Positions 1 through 11,912 are shown, counted from the first letter of the stretch. The stretch is 64,000 nucleotides of DNA from Lunularia cruciata (GCA_948567375.1 OX419759.1:17390744-17454743), one strand, 5' to 3'. The notes: generated by a model from the letters alone, not told the origin. Translations and numbers: made by a program.

Positions 1-96
1 AGATGCCTTATGCTATGCTACCATTTGAGGAGGAGGTTATAGATCCTCAATCCGTCAATTTCATTCAAGAGATTATGTATATCTACAGTAGACAAT

Positions 97-824
97 TGTA
101 ATACCAAGAGCTAGCCATATGATCTAGATGTGAAATTTGGTTTGGTAACATCTGGAATGATGTTATATATGATGGTTAAAATAGATCAGATAGAGTATCA
201 CCAAAAGAGTACTTCTACTAATAGGGCAAAAACCAAAATAGACTTGAAAAACTTAGAATCAATAGTTAGACATATGATTTAAAGGTGAGAATTGGTTTGA
301 TAACATCTAGATGATGTTACACATGATGGACTAAACAGATCAGAAAGAGGTATCACCAAAAGGGGGACTTCTACTAATAGAGTGATCAAAATATGCCTAA
401 AATCTTTGAAGGCAATTTTGGAGGTCTAAACGGGTGAATTAGGCCTAAAAAATGTGTAAATTCCTTTCCCAATGGAGCAAAGGCAAGCCTTCCCTCCCCC
501 TGCTTTGTCTTTTTTAGAGCTTTCCAATAATACCTCACCCACGTGATTATGAGATTCCTACAAGAAGATTCACTAAAAGATTCCCTCCGGTCAAAGCTTG
601 TTTGACCAACCAGATAAGACCAAGATCGACATGTCACCCATCCGAATAAGTAATCCAAGGGTGGAGCTTGCTGAGATGTCACCTATTTGTGTGCCTAGTC
701 CTATGATGGAGCTTCCTTGGAGGAGATCCTCTTTGTTTATATAATAAAGAGAAGGTGCTCCTTTGGAGCATCAGATGATTGAATGTGAAATTTGTGTTTT
801 TTCTCTTGTCCTTGGAGTATTACA
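97..824 (+). repeat. 5' LTR of the chromovirus
   Basis: The repeat is 728 bp, bounded by TGTAATAC and GTATTACA, a perfect 8-bp inverted pair. The U3 part contains a tandem duplication with a period of about 155 bp (CATATGAT at 116 and 271; TATCACCAAAAG at 196 and 351). A TATA-like stretch lies at 737-748, so transcription would start roughly 30 bp downstream. The same sequence recurs at 2817, 48596, 56880 and 57814. Confidence 0.93.
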
Positions 825-825
825 T

Positions 826-838
826 TGGTATCATAGTA
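826..838 (+). other. Primer-binding site, initiator tRNA-Met type
   Basis: One base after the 5' LTR the sequence reads TGGTATCATAGT. It matches the usual plant LTR element site TGGTATCAGAGC, complementary to the 3' end of initiator methionine tRNA, at 10 of 12 positions. This fixes the orientation of the element as + strand. Confidence 0.85.
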
Positions 839-1424
839 AGTGTTTTAGTCCAAGAAAGTGGATCACCCTTCTTGGAAGAACACAAACTACTGAAATTGAG
901 TAATTTGAGGTGAAGAACATAAGGTAATTGCTAGACTTAGGAAGGACTTTAGAGAGTGGATGGGATGGATGCATTGAGAGGACAATTTTTTGCACTTAGC
1001 TTTCCATTCTTGAATCCATTCCACATCAAGGTTATGTAGATCTAGCGTGAGAAAATAAGAGGATCACTAGTTTATTTGGAGCAAAATTCATAGACAGTGT
1101 GATGAACTCACCAAACCCAATGATTCTACTTGAGGTGGTATACGACAGAGAGTAGGGTTTGACAATCTATATTCTATTAGGATGTTATGGATGTGAATGT
1201 CCTAAATCCACTCCCTTTTGACACTCAAGTAGAAAAATTGTTCTGTAGTGAGACCAAAAGTGATGTTTAGAGATTTTGTGGTTAGGAATTTTGGTGAGGA
1301 GTATTATCAACAAGTGATAGCTTTTGAGGTCCCAATGGTAGTTTTGATAGTTTGTGCGTCTTCCAATGTGATCATATTGACTCTATATTGACATAGACAT
1401 TAGCAATTGAGTGTTGTAGGAACC

Positions 1425-1723
1425 ATGGATCCGCAATTGCAAGAGCTGGTGCAAGGAATGCAAGGGATGTTGAATGAACTTTGAGAGATTAAGATGACCA
1501 TAGAGACATTACAAAGTCAAGTGTAGATCCTCAGGAATGATCAAGCAATGCAAGAGGAAGAGTCATCTCAAAACCCAATACTTGCAATGGAAGTACTTGG
1601 AAAGGCATCTGTGCATACAAAGTCTATCAATGATGAACCCATATTGCTACTCCAGATGAAGAGTTTTAGGCTCCTGCAGGGCTCCTTCGACTTCTCCCCA
1701 CTCCTGCCCAACGTTGAGAATAG
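1425..1723 (+). pseudogene. gag remnant, 5' part only
   Basis: A frame opening at ATG 1425 encodes a glutamine- and methionine-rich start typical of Ty3/gypsy gag N-termini. It is broken by TGA at 1482-1484 and TAG at 1524-1526, and then stays readable to about 1723. No zinc knuckle or protease follows, because the frame meets integrase sequence at the internal deletion. The gag call rests on position after the primer-binding site and on composition. Confidence 0.6.
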
Positions 1724-2803
1724 GTGAGTATGGATCTCATTTGTGAATTACCCAAGACAACCTCAAGGTTTGACTCCATCGTGGTCTTTGTGGACTAGCT
1801 TAGCAAAATGATTCATGTATGCCCTACCACCAAGGATATGCCGCCCCACAACTAGTTTAATTATACTTAGATGTAGTCTTCTCTCACCATGGCTTGTCTT
1901 GAGTACTCGTCACTAATAGAGACACTCAATTCACTAGTTTGTTTTGGCAAACATTCTTTGGTTTCTTCAAAACCAAGTTGGCCATGTCCATAGCTTACCA
2001 CCCACAAACAGATGGAAAAACAAAGTGGACTAATTGCATTATTGAAGACATGTTACGCGGCTTTACCTTAAAAGAGCAAGAGAGGTGGGATACCTTATTC
2101 CCGTTGGTGGAATTTGCTTACAACAATTCAGTGAATGCATCCACCTAGGTCACTGTGTTCTTCCTCATGTATGCTTAGCATCTCTTCCCGCCTTCTAGCT
2201 TGATGAAGATCCGTCTGGTGGCTACCAAGGTCAACGCAGTCAACACATTTGTTTCTAGAATCCAACAAGGTGTAGAGAGTGCCAAGCACAGAATACAGAT
2301 TGCACAAAATCGACAAAAGTAGTATGTTGATGCATATCGTAGGCACATGGATTTTAATGTTGGAGATTAGGTGTGGCTATCGACAACCAACCACATTAGT
2401 TGGACCTTGTAAGCTCAGACCTTGTTTTATTGGGCCTTTCTTGATTCTTTGTCGAGTCGGCGTTATGGCCTATCACCTCGAGCTACCACCACACATAAAG
2501 ATCCATCTAGTGTTCCATGTTTCTCTACTACAAAAATATGCTCCCCGATTAGGCCAATGTCATTCCACACAAGGCATTTGACCTTGTCTGACACTCATTG
2601 ATGGCACAGAGGAATATGAAGTGGAGCGTATTCTCCAAAAATGTATGCATAGTACTCGCCATCTGCGGGTGGACTATCTAGTACAGTGGAAATATTACCC
2701 CCTCTATGAAGCAACTTGGGAGCCTATTGCCAATTTGACACATGCACTAGTGTTGGTGCAAGCGTTTGAGCAACAATTATACAACGAGGACATTGAGTCT
2801 TAA
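1724..2803 (+). pseudogene. Integrase plus chromodomain remnant (pol 3' end)
   Basis: The integrase core is recognisable from its first catalytic-region strand (about 1730), the VTNRDTQFTS segment just before 1939, and the AYHPQTDG motif near 2000. The second catalytic aspartate of the DDE triad appears as asparagine; the final glutamate follows in IIEDMLR. The GPY/F-type C-terminal region is in another frame (2279-2578). After a TGA at 2579-2581 the same frame continues into a chromodomain (about 2610-2770) with the conserved YLVQWK and ATWEP motifs. Stops inside the integrase part: TAG at 1796, 1853, 1868, 1874, 2146, 2176, 2320 and 2368, and TGA at 1900. Frame changes occur before 1900 and near 2390. 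The pseudogene cannot make a working enzyme. Confidence 0.92.
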
Positions 2804-2814
2804 AAGGAGTGAGG
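2802..2814 (+). other. Polypurine tract
   Basis: AAAAGGAGTGAGG lies two bases before the 3' LTR start at 2817 and directly after the chromodomain stop. This is the expected position and composition of the plus-strand priming tract. Confidence 0.8.
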
Positions 2815-2816
2815 TT

Positions 2817-3505
2817 TGTAATACCAAGAGCTAGCTATATGATCTAGATGTGAAATTCAGTTTGGTGACATCTGGAATGATGCTATACATGATCCAAAAT
2901 AGATCAGATAGAGTATCACCAAAAGAGTACTTCTACTAATAGTGCAGAAACTAAAATAGACTTGAAAACCTTAGAACCAATAGTTAGACATATGATTTAA
3001 AGGTGAGAATTGGTTTGGAAACATCTGGAAGGATGTTACATATGATGGACAAAACAGATCAGAAAGAGATATCACCAAAAGGGGACTTCTACTAATAGAG
3101 TAGGAACCGAAATATGCTTGAAACCTTTGAAGGCAATTTTGGAGATCTAAACAGATGAATTAAGCCTCAAAATTGTGCAGATTCCGCCCCCCCCCCAACA
3201 TAGAAAAGGCTAGCTTTCCCTCTCCTTGATTTGCCTTGTCGAGAGCTTTCCAATGGTACCTCACCCATGTGATTTTGAGATTCCTATAGGAAGATTTGCT
3301 AAAAGATTCCCTCCGGTGAAAGCTTGTTTGACCAACCAGATAGGACCAGGATTGATATGTCACCCATCCAAGTAAATAATCCAAGGGTGGAGCTTACTTG
3401 GAGGAGATCCTCTTTGTCTATATAATAAAAAGAAGGTGCTCCTTTAGGGCATCAGATGATTGAGTGTGAAATCTGTGTTTTCTCTCTTGTCCTTGGAGTA
3501 TTACA
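2817..3505 (+). repeat. 3' LTR of the chromovirus
   Basis: The repeat is 689 bp with the same ends as the 5' LTR. It lacks 45 bp that lie between two TGGAGCTT direct repeats in the 5' LTR (662 and 707). Only one TGGAGCTT remains, at 3388, so this copy underwent a short-repeat deletion. A run of 11 C occurs near 3187-3197. The numerous differences from the 5' LTR indicate an old insertion. Confidence 0.92.
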
Positions 3506-4015
3506 ACATCATCTATGACACTTGATATTTTGACATGCCGTATTATCTTGAGAGTGCGTGAGGTTTTGCCATCTAGAGTCCTTGTGTTGGAAGGACATGA
3601 TGGTGTTGTTTAAAAGGATCATGTGCACAATTGTGCATCATGCCACCTCCCAAACATTGATGGTATTATGGACCCAAGCTTGGCACTTGTATGTGCAGGC
3701 TTGAGGTGTATGTTATGTGGCTCTTCTGGTGGAGCTGCTACTATGTTAGTGTGTGATATCTATTTGAGAGGATAGTATATGGCATGTATGACTCCTCCTC
3801 TCATGGTGGTTCCTCAAGGATAGTGGTTATGTCCTAGATGTACTTGACCTATAGCTAGTTCATTATGTATATGGTATAGATTGCAGACAAGCGACTAACG
3901 ATGGAGCTCCATAGCACCCAATCTTCTGATCTTTGCCCATCATTGGGTATACCATGTACTTGGAGTAGATGGCTATTTGGGGTTAGAGGGACCTAACCGC
4001 TAGCTAGGGGGCAAT
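3506..4015. other. Probable 3' internal end of a second LTR element
   Basis: No readable gene. The stretch ends in a purine-rich AGGGGGCAA just before an LTR-like sequence starting TGTGGCAC at 4016, which is how the internal region of an LTR element ends. I could not identify coding motifs in it. Confidence 0.4.
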
Positions 4016-4573
4016 TGTGGCACTTTAGAGTCTATGTATGACTTATGTGTGAGTTGTGCTTCTATAGTGTATGATGTTGATAGCAATGTATGTTGTGTAG
4101 TGATGTATATATGCATGATAGCTGTCACACCATTTGTAGTGTCACATCTAGATTGCTCAAACATTGGATTTGCAATGATAATAGTTATTGGTATTTCAGC
4201 AGTTTCCCATAGGCTACTTTCCAACGGCCAGATTTCATGTTTGGGATATTGACTTCACAGTGGGACCCATCATCACTTTGCACCGTTTGCACCATCTAGT
4301 GTGCCATCAGCGGGACTGTTAGGGTTTTAGACCTAGCTTGAGTCCCAATGTATACTTTCAAAGTGCAGCTCCAAAGAGCTCACTTCTCTGATGTTGAGCT
4401 TTTGAGTTCTCGGCTATGGTGGACAGAGGCCGACAAGCGTCACTTGGATTCTCTTTGCTAGAGTGTGTGTGGCTTGATTATAATCAGTGCTCAATTGTTG
4501 GTAGTTTATAGAGTGATAGATCAAGTATTGATCTAAGTTGAGTTGATTCGAGAGTTGTAAATAATCTAATTAC
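4016..4573 (+). repeat. LTR-like repeat, first copy
   Basis: Starts TGTGGCACTTTAGAGTC right after a polypurine-like tract. About 103 bp at its start recur at 4574, 558 bp downstream, with a few substitutions. The copy runs without a gap into the second one. A short hairpin (TAGATCA, 5-nt loop, TGATCTA) lies at 4517-4535. It does not belong to the TGTAATAC family. Confidence 0.55.
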
Positions 4574-4676
4574 TGTGGCACTTTAGAATCTATGTATGAC
4601 TTATGTGTGAGTTGTGCTTCTATAGTGCATGATGTTGATGGCAATGTATATTGTGTAGCAATGTATATACACACAA
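4574..4676 (+). repeat. Second, truncated copy of the 4016 repeat
   Basis: Aligns with 4016-4118 in direct orientation with a small number of substitutions, then similarity stops and AT-rich unique sequence follows. Confidence 0.7.
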
Positions 4677-5200
4677 TAGATACTTGAGAATTCTTTTAGT
4701 AGCATCTCAATTCATTTAATTAAAAATATTTTACACTCTAAGAAATGAAACCAAGAGTGTTCTTTCCCATGAGAGAGTGCGCAAAAGAACATTTATTAGA
4801 ACAAACACTTGACTAGCTCTTCTTAAGATCTCTCTTTTTTCAAATAGCAAATTTCCAAGGTACAATAGTTATTAAGGTATGACAAAGATAGTAGCTATTT
4901 GCCTTGTTAAAACAACTGAAAAAATATTAAATTTTATCCAAATTTTGGAATTGCACAAATTTCCAATGGTATAAATTTAATTTTTTTTAATGAACTGAGA
5001 TATATATTATTTAATATTAATGAAAATAATAATGAGAAAAAACAAAAAAAATCCTAGTAATAAAAAGTGTATTTCCGAGGTGTATAATTAAAATCATGCT
5101 GAAATCATACCACATTATTTCAGATTTATTATAAATTGTATATAAGTGTACAATATTTTCTATAGATGGAGAAAGTTGAAAGTGCTAATGTCTTATTTAT

Positions 5201-5256
<56 letters not shown>

Positions 5257-7870
5257 AAAGCATTTTACCATATGGGTATACATCAATTTTAACATCAATG
5301 GGTTTACCAAGTTAATTGTTTTTAGTATCAAAGCTTCCTAAAATTCAATTAGCACATATTTAAATACACTCATTTGGAGTATGTTGATTTGAGAAATAAT
5401 TGCAAATTCCAACACAAAATCATCTTTTATTCTTGTGATAAATAAACTCCAAAAGTATACAAATACAATCATCTAAAGATAAAGTAAGAGAATTCAGAGT
5501 ATCTCCAAAGTCTAAAGCCCCCAAGTATGAAAACCTGCAAAGAACAATATATGTTGGATTGTATCATGGATATCTCAAAATGCATAACTAAAAAATGAAG
5601 AAATTTTGAAATTTCTTCCACAAACAAGAAACACTTATTGCACCAAACCACAATAAATAATCTCCAAAGAAGAAAGCTTGAAATATAATCCATGAACAAG
5701 AAGCTATTATAGCATTAAAAAAATGATCTCCAAATACAATAGAGTTCTCCAAAATACTACATGTTCATCTTTTTCATAATTTTTTTGAGGTATATAGGTA
5801 AGAGAAATAGGATTATCCTAATGGTGATGACTAGAGTTTCTTTAGAGTCCTTAGAGTTGTATGCATATGCATCCCAACTAAATATAATCAATATAAAAAA
5901 TATGAACTTCATGCATATATTAGCTTTCAAATATAAATAATATGAAATAATTGACACTCCCTTTCATAAGTACAATGCAAGAGATGTGCACAATTTTCTC
6001 TTCATCTGCATGGAACTCAAGAGTACCTTTTGATATAAGTACAAAAAACTTTTAAGTTCAATGGATATAAATGTTTGAGAAGTCTATTGTAGAACCTGAT
6101 AGTACTATTTCTCTTAGTAATAATGATAGCCATTGTACTTTAGCAAGTATGGAACATGCAAAATCTACTCTCTCTCTCTATAAAGCCTTGGCTAATTTGA
6201 ACATTAAATAATACACATTTTGATATTGAATGTCATAGAATAACATTGACCATGAAAAATATTTACCGAGTAGATGTCACCAAGTAGAATGCACATACTG
6301 TTTATATAAAACACTATAATAGACAAAATCCTCCAAGTGAGTGTATATGAAACATTACTTATTGTAGATCCAATCATTACACCAGTAAATGTATTCTCTA
6401 GCACTTCAAAGGGATTTGAACTTAGGGAGCTTAAACCATTAGTTATTGTAGATTCAATACTTACACTACTAAAATTATGCTCTAGCTTTTCAAAGGGATT
6501 TGAACTTAAGAAGCTTTGACACTCCAGGTGAGTTTAGACTATGAACTTATGAAGGGGTTTGAAATTAGATCTTGACACTTCAAAGTATTATATCTAGTAG
6601 ATCAAACCATTATTTCCTTTAAAGTCAACTCTGATCCTCTCATTTGAACAGAGTTATATACTTCATAAATCAAATAATTGGTTTATTTGAATTTAGTCTT
6701 GATGCTCAAAAAGATGCAGTCATTCCTCATAAAATTGACACATATAGACTGCAATCTCTATAATATTATATTTATAACAACATCATGAACTCTATTAATT
6801 CCACTTTAAAAAGTGACAAATTGAAAAAAATCTAATTTAAATATCATATTAAGTTGTAAACATAAAATTCAAGTACGCCAAAGAATACAAAATGAAGCAA
6901 TGCTAAATATAGCTAAAGTATGGTAATGAACTCATTGCGCATTAATGTATGTCTTAAATCAAAAGAAAACACTAAAACAAAGCTTAGGCATCTATCCATT
7001 GACAAACAAGAGTAATACAACGGGCACAATGGTGAATATACTTAGAAGCGGATGGAAATAACTCTATTAAGATCCATCTAATGTTCTACAACACAAAGAT
7101 ATGAATTTTATGGAGCCCAAAATGATTCTACAAACTAAAAATGGATGATATGTCTGAGTTTCTATATATATCAGTTTAATACACAGATGGGTCCTTGAAG
7201 AAAAAATCCATTATGAACATGGAAAAAGAAGGACAATATTGAGATACAAATCTTTTGCTAACTTAGAGCTCATTTGGTTATATAGCACATTTCCCAAAAA
7301 AGACAGACCATTGAAGTATAGAAGAAGTATCGCTGCGGTGTATAAACCATTTTCTAATAGAGATATCGTTAGAAATTTCAACATGCAAACAGACCATTTT
7401 GATACATGAATCTTTTATATGAAAAGTGAGAAACCCTACCCTAATACCATCATCTCCAACAACAGTAACTATTGTGGAATGAGGGTGTAGATGATGTGGA
7501 GTAGTCATATTGTGATTGAAGGAACTATAGAAAATTTTGATTGTTAAGATTGACGCCTATATCCAAATTTCCTCCTTAAAATAAAATACAGTAAATTTTT
7601 TGTAAAATTATTATTATTTTCTCATGTATTTTCTCATGTAAACCCATTATTTTCTCAGAAAACTAGATATCTTAATTTTGTGTACTCTATCAATCAAAGC
7701 ATCAGTTTTCATAATTTTATCAAATCGACACCAATTACCAAGTTTTGTCGGCATAACTATAATATACTGAGTAACACAATTCTCTTTGATGTTACCTTGA
7801 TGTTTAAATTTAGAGCTTTACCTTTAGAAGTTGAAGTTTTTAAAAATTACCTTTCACATGATTGATTTAA
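4677..7870. other. AT-rich gene-free stretch
   Basis: Very AT-rich with many homopolymer runs. All reading frames are short and none resembles a known protein. Two similar segments at about 6360-6450 and 6440-6520, each with TTATTGTAGAT and CAAAGGGATTTGAACTTA, form a diverged direct repeat of roughly 80 bp. Otherwise nothing is recognisable apart from the AT microsatellite at 5204. Confidence 0.6.
5204..5253. repeat. (AT)n microsatellite
   Basis: About 50 bp of uninterrupted alternating A and T. Confidence 0.95.
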
Positions 7871-10800
7871 TCGAATAAGCAGAACAGGAGAATTTCTCTT
7901 CAAAACCATGGGCCCAACTGTTCCATTTGTTTTTTTGCTTAGAGTAATTCCTTAGAGTGGTTTAAATAGAATGAAAACCGTAGATCAGATTGAACAGAAA
8001 TTTAATTGTAATGAGTTACAAGAGAGCGTGATCCATAAGCACAACTCATTTATCTGTCACCATCTTGTACATAAATCAAGCTCTTTGCCCCCATAAGTAT
8101 GTACATATATCGTTTGGAAAAGAGAAAGAGGCGACCACATAGAACACATGAAGGATGGGATGGGAAAAGGGGAATTTACTTCGTGAGATGCTAAATACAA
8201 AGTACCCCTCCCGAATGTCTTACGTGAATCAAGACTCCTAGGTGTATTGAAAACCAACGAAGAATTCGAGAACTTCAATAGCCCGTAAAAATCTAGGATG
8301 AGCTAACTACTCTCGTTTCCCTGTCCTAAGTACTTACTGAGTGTACTTGTAGTGCCAATCAAACAAGGCAATAATCTAGAACCAAGAAAAGAGATGAGCT
8401 AAAATGATACCAAATCATGATTCTAGATGCGTTGGTTAACGTAGAAAAGAAATCCAAAAGATCAATTTCGATTGGCTGATAGTTGACAAATCTAGCCTTC
8501 TGGAGTGAGGTCGAAGGCTTTGACCTGTTCAATTCCGCGGTACAATTAAAACATTACAAGAAAATAAGCAAAAACAAAACTATGAAAACATAAAAAAAGC
8601 TTTGCCACCACAAGTGCATGACACTGTCTATTGAAGGCCGTGCACATGGCCATGAAATTTCATCCCAACAAAGAAGTCAAGTGCATGAGCATCCCATTCG
8701 CTCGTGAGAATAGGAAATGAAACTTTTCAATTCTCTCATACGCGCAATCTTGTTTGGAGGCAGAAGAAAACATCAGAGTCTATATTATCCTCCCTCGATG
8801 GACCACAATGCTATGGAAATTGTGAGATAGTACTCGTCATTTCTTGCTCACCGGTCCACCTTTAAAACATAAGAACTGTACGATTCTTCCCCATCATGAA
8901 GCCTTGCTTGAGACCCTGTGACCCTACAGCATCTTCCTTCAGGTTCTTGATAATCCAAGAGGGTGTTTTCCTAATATGTTTCCTGAACTGTTTGGCATGA
9001 ATCTTTTGGTTTTAATCAAGTTTGTAGAAAGTCGGACTTCCCGGATTGGGTATGCATGGCATCAAAGAACTCATTGCACGTTGTTGACAGAGCAAATGCC
9101 GAGTCCAGCTCGTAATCTCCAAAACAGTATGGTGTCATGAAATTTGGACTATTTGGTAGTTTGGTGGTGTATACTAGCAGTGGATAAGAAGACGTATTCT
9201 CAGTCATGAGACGAATTTCATTTAATTTCTAATAAAATGAAACTTTTTAAAACTACTGCCTTGGGTTTCTTAACTCAATTGCAACTCGATTCGGCTGTGT
9301 AGTTTTCTTCTTTCATTGCCTTCGATCTTTCCTAACTTCCTAGACCCAACGACTTTCTGTTATGCATTCTATTCTACCTTCTCTTGACCGGCTGCGGTTT
9401 TAGTCATCGTGTGTCTACTCTGTCTTCTATGCCATTTACTTTGAAGATATGATGATTATGCTATGCTGATCTATTACACAACATATTTCATAGTGAAAAC
9501 TGGGGAAATACACGAACCGGTGATAGTGTTGAATAAAACTAGTGCTTGGGCGACTTCTCCACATGCACGGCATTCTTTTTGCCCAGTTGTATATGTTATT
9601 TCTTATACTACACTTCTTGGGAGATCTATTCCTTCCTTCCTTTCCTGTAGACAAGACATCGGCGATAATGCTGGGAATCATGGTGAACAATAAAGTGCTT
9701 GAAATCTAGGGAAACCCATACTGATAATCCCCAACCTACATCAATTGTCCGACATGAACAACATACAGAGGAGTGGCTTATAGTATCGGCTATGGTGTGT
9801 TTGATGATTGTTTCGCAATCTATCGGATCTGCTATCGTATGCACCCGTTGATTTCGTGTCACCATTGAGCAGAAGATCGGAGAAGGTTACATGGTGAGCG
9901 AGATCACTACTATAGAAGCATATTATCCTATGAAGAGAAAGTCAAAGGCGTCCCAAAATTAGTTGAGTCTTCTTGTATGTGCGCTCCACATTCCGGGGGC
10001 TTCTGGTTCCACTTTCTATTCTACTGGTGGAAACCGACCACAAAGACTGCCGGGACTATATGTGAACAGCATTTCATGACATGCTGATGCTTTTGGCTCC
10101 TTATATAGAAAGGAACAAACAGGAACATCGTCTAGTTGCAAGCTTTGTCCAGGGCATCGCTGAAATTTCTCCTCGTGTATCAGTGCCATGCAAAAGCGCG
10201 TAACCTTAGCATGCCCATGTTGTGTAAGCGTTCTCGTATAAGGTTAGTTCTGACGTTTAATACGTCTGCAAAGTTTCGGACTATTCAAGAAAAAGTTTAA
10301 TCACAATCGGACAACCAATTGACAGGATATCTCTAATTTCCTAATTTCTTTATATCTCTAATTCCCTAATTTCTAATTATCTCTAACTTGTTAAACTCTT
10401 GACTAGTCTAAAACTAATCAGTGTGAAAGATGCTGCATCTAAGCACACAAACCCTCCCCCTGTGCTGTGGCGTGGGGGATCAACGGTAGATTGACATTAA
10501 AACTCTCTTGATTAGCTTTTAACCAGCCGTCTTCTTAGCTCGTTGAACAATCGAGATAAGAGTTTTTGAGAGATCTTTCTCCGTGTATCCGGTGGAGGAC
10601 ATGCCGGTCAGCAGGATGACCGTGTGGGGTTTCGACATGTATGAACAACAACTACTAGTCATGGAAAAGAATGAATAGAAGAAACCTCCATCCTAATTTA
10701 AGTTATCCTGATCTAAATATGGATGTTCCTCTACGGTGAATTTAACAGAGGCAGGAGATTGGGAGTACAGTAGACGAATTTCTCCACAAAGTCCTTGCGA

Positions 10801-11780
10801 GAGAAAAAAGATAACTGTAAGGAGAGATAAGTTGGCTTGACTCAAACTGTCTGAACGTTGTTTGAGGAGTCTTATTGGAGTAGGTATGAGTGTGTAAGAA
10901 GAAAACAGTTCCTCGCTTGTCACTACTCATCGTGTCATTTCCTAAATTCAAGGGAAAGAGAAGGAGTGGTGGTGTGGTGGGGTAGCGCTGGACAACATAC
11001 ATACACCCGGCAGCAAAAATCCACCGTTGAAACAACGCCACTTTGGAGAGGTAGAAAGAGAATCCTCATCTAGAATACTATAGTTGATGCATATGTAGTA
11101 TTGCCGTTTTACATGTCTCTGGTGGGGTTGCATAGCCCTCTGTCTGGAAAGATCACTGGTGGAGACACTGATGTCTTTTCTCCATCGTTCATTGATTGGT
11201 TGGTTTCCAAGAAAGATCAGAATGACCGAAAGAAATCTATGAATTCCTCCGAAGTTTACACAACCAACTGTAGATTCTGTGTTCTGTGAATAAAGTCATA
11301 GAATGGTTCATTTTCACTTGACTACTGTTTGGAACGATGCAATGATGTTCGTATAATGAGCAATCAACGATCTTCAACCGAAGAGTAGTAGATTCTAAGG
11401 TAGAAAGCGGAACAACAGTCGATAACTTACTGCAGGACGATTCAAAACCAGAGTGTATAATTCAATGTTCTAGTAAACAAGGAAGGTATTCTTTACACTT
11501 TGACACTTTGATAGCTTTGATCATCGAGGAGTGTTGAGAAGAGGAAAATGGGGGACCACGGACTTTAATTGCACCTCTTCGTGTTACAAGTCTCACAGAG
11601 CAACGTACGTACCCTTCTTTTCATGCGGTAGGGATGGAGGTTCAAAGAGGGAAAGAGAGAAGCACAGAAAGCACATAAAGACTGTGTACTGAAAGGAAGT
11701 AAAAAGCAAATCACGTTGCAAGAAAATCAATGGTCTGAAATCTACTCGAGCCCTATCACCGGTCCACAACTCTACTATAG
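7871..11780. other. Intergenic, start of the less AT-rich island
   Basis: Base composition shifts here from strongly AT-rich to a more balanced mix. Six-frame reading gives only short frames with no recognisable domain and no convincing splice-joined gene. Contains one partial copy of the short dispersed element (8119-8170). Confidence 0.5.
8119..8170 (-). repeat. Short SINE-like element, partial copy
   Basis: Matches, on the minus strand, the segment with GGTCGCC and CATCCTTCATGTGTTCTA shared with copies at 11781, 12711 and 23827. The part with the GGGGCCTAGCCCC palindrome is missing. No target-site duplication is seen. Confidence 0.7.
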
Positions 11781-11903
11781 ACAAATATCCCCAATATCGA
11801 TATTATTGGGGCCTAGCCCCATTTGACATCTTTTGTCTCTCCCTTGTACCGCTTGATGGGGGCTTTCTATCTTTCATGTGTTTGATGTGGTCGCCTTTCT
11901 CCT
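11781..11903 (+). repeat. Short SINE-like element, + copy of an inverted pair
   Basis: Contains the complete shared sequence: GATATTATT, the palindrome GGGGCCTAGCCCC (11808-11820), the internal hairpin region around GCTTGATGGGG, and the end GTGGTCGCCTTTCT. A CCCCAATATC before the palindrome can pair with GATATTATTGGGG. A 9-10 bp word close to CTACTATAG occurs just before (11772-11780) and just after (11904-11912), consistent with a target-site duplication with one mismatch. Confidence 0.8.
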
Positions 11904-11912
11904 CCACTATAG

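Larger units (their letters stand above)
97..3505 (+). mobile_element. Internally deleted Ty3/gypsy chromovirus
   Basis: A complete but dead LTR retrotransposon of 3409 bp. Order seen: 5' LTR (97-824), primer-binding site (826-838), gag start (from 1425), integrase core and C-terminus, chromodomain (to 2803), polypurine tract (2802-2814), 3' LTR (2817-3505). Both LTRs begin TGTAATAC and end GTATTACA. Protease, reverse transcriptase and RNase H are absent: gag remnants run almost directly into integrase near 1724, so an internal deletion removed most of pol. The remaining frame carries many stops and at least two frameshifts. The chromodomain after integrase assigns it to the chromovirus branch of Ty3/gypsy. 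The 5-bp flanks (ACAAT at 92-96, ACATC at 3506-3510) match at only 3 of 5 bases, so an intact target-site duplication is not visible. Confidence 0.93.

Noticed and set aside
386-682. Antisense frames of 74-98 codons recurring at 386, 3160 and 58146
   Set aside because: They are similar only because they lie in copies of the same LTR, are antisense to the element, and are broken in other copies.
92-3510. Target-site duplication for the full chromovirus element
   Set aside because: The flanks ACAAT and ACATC agree at only three of five bases, which is within chance.
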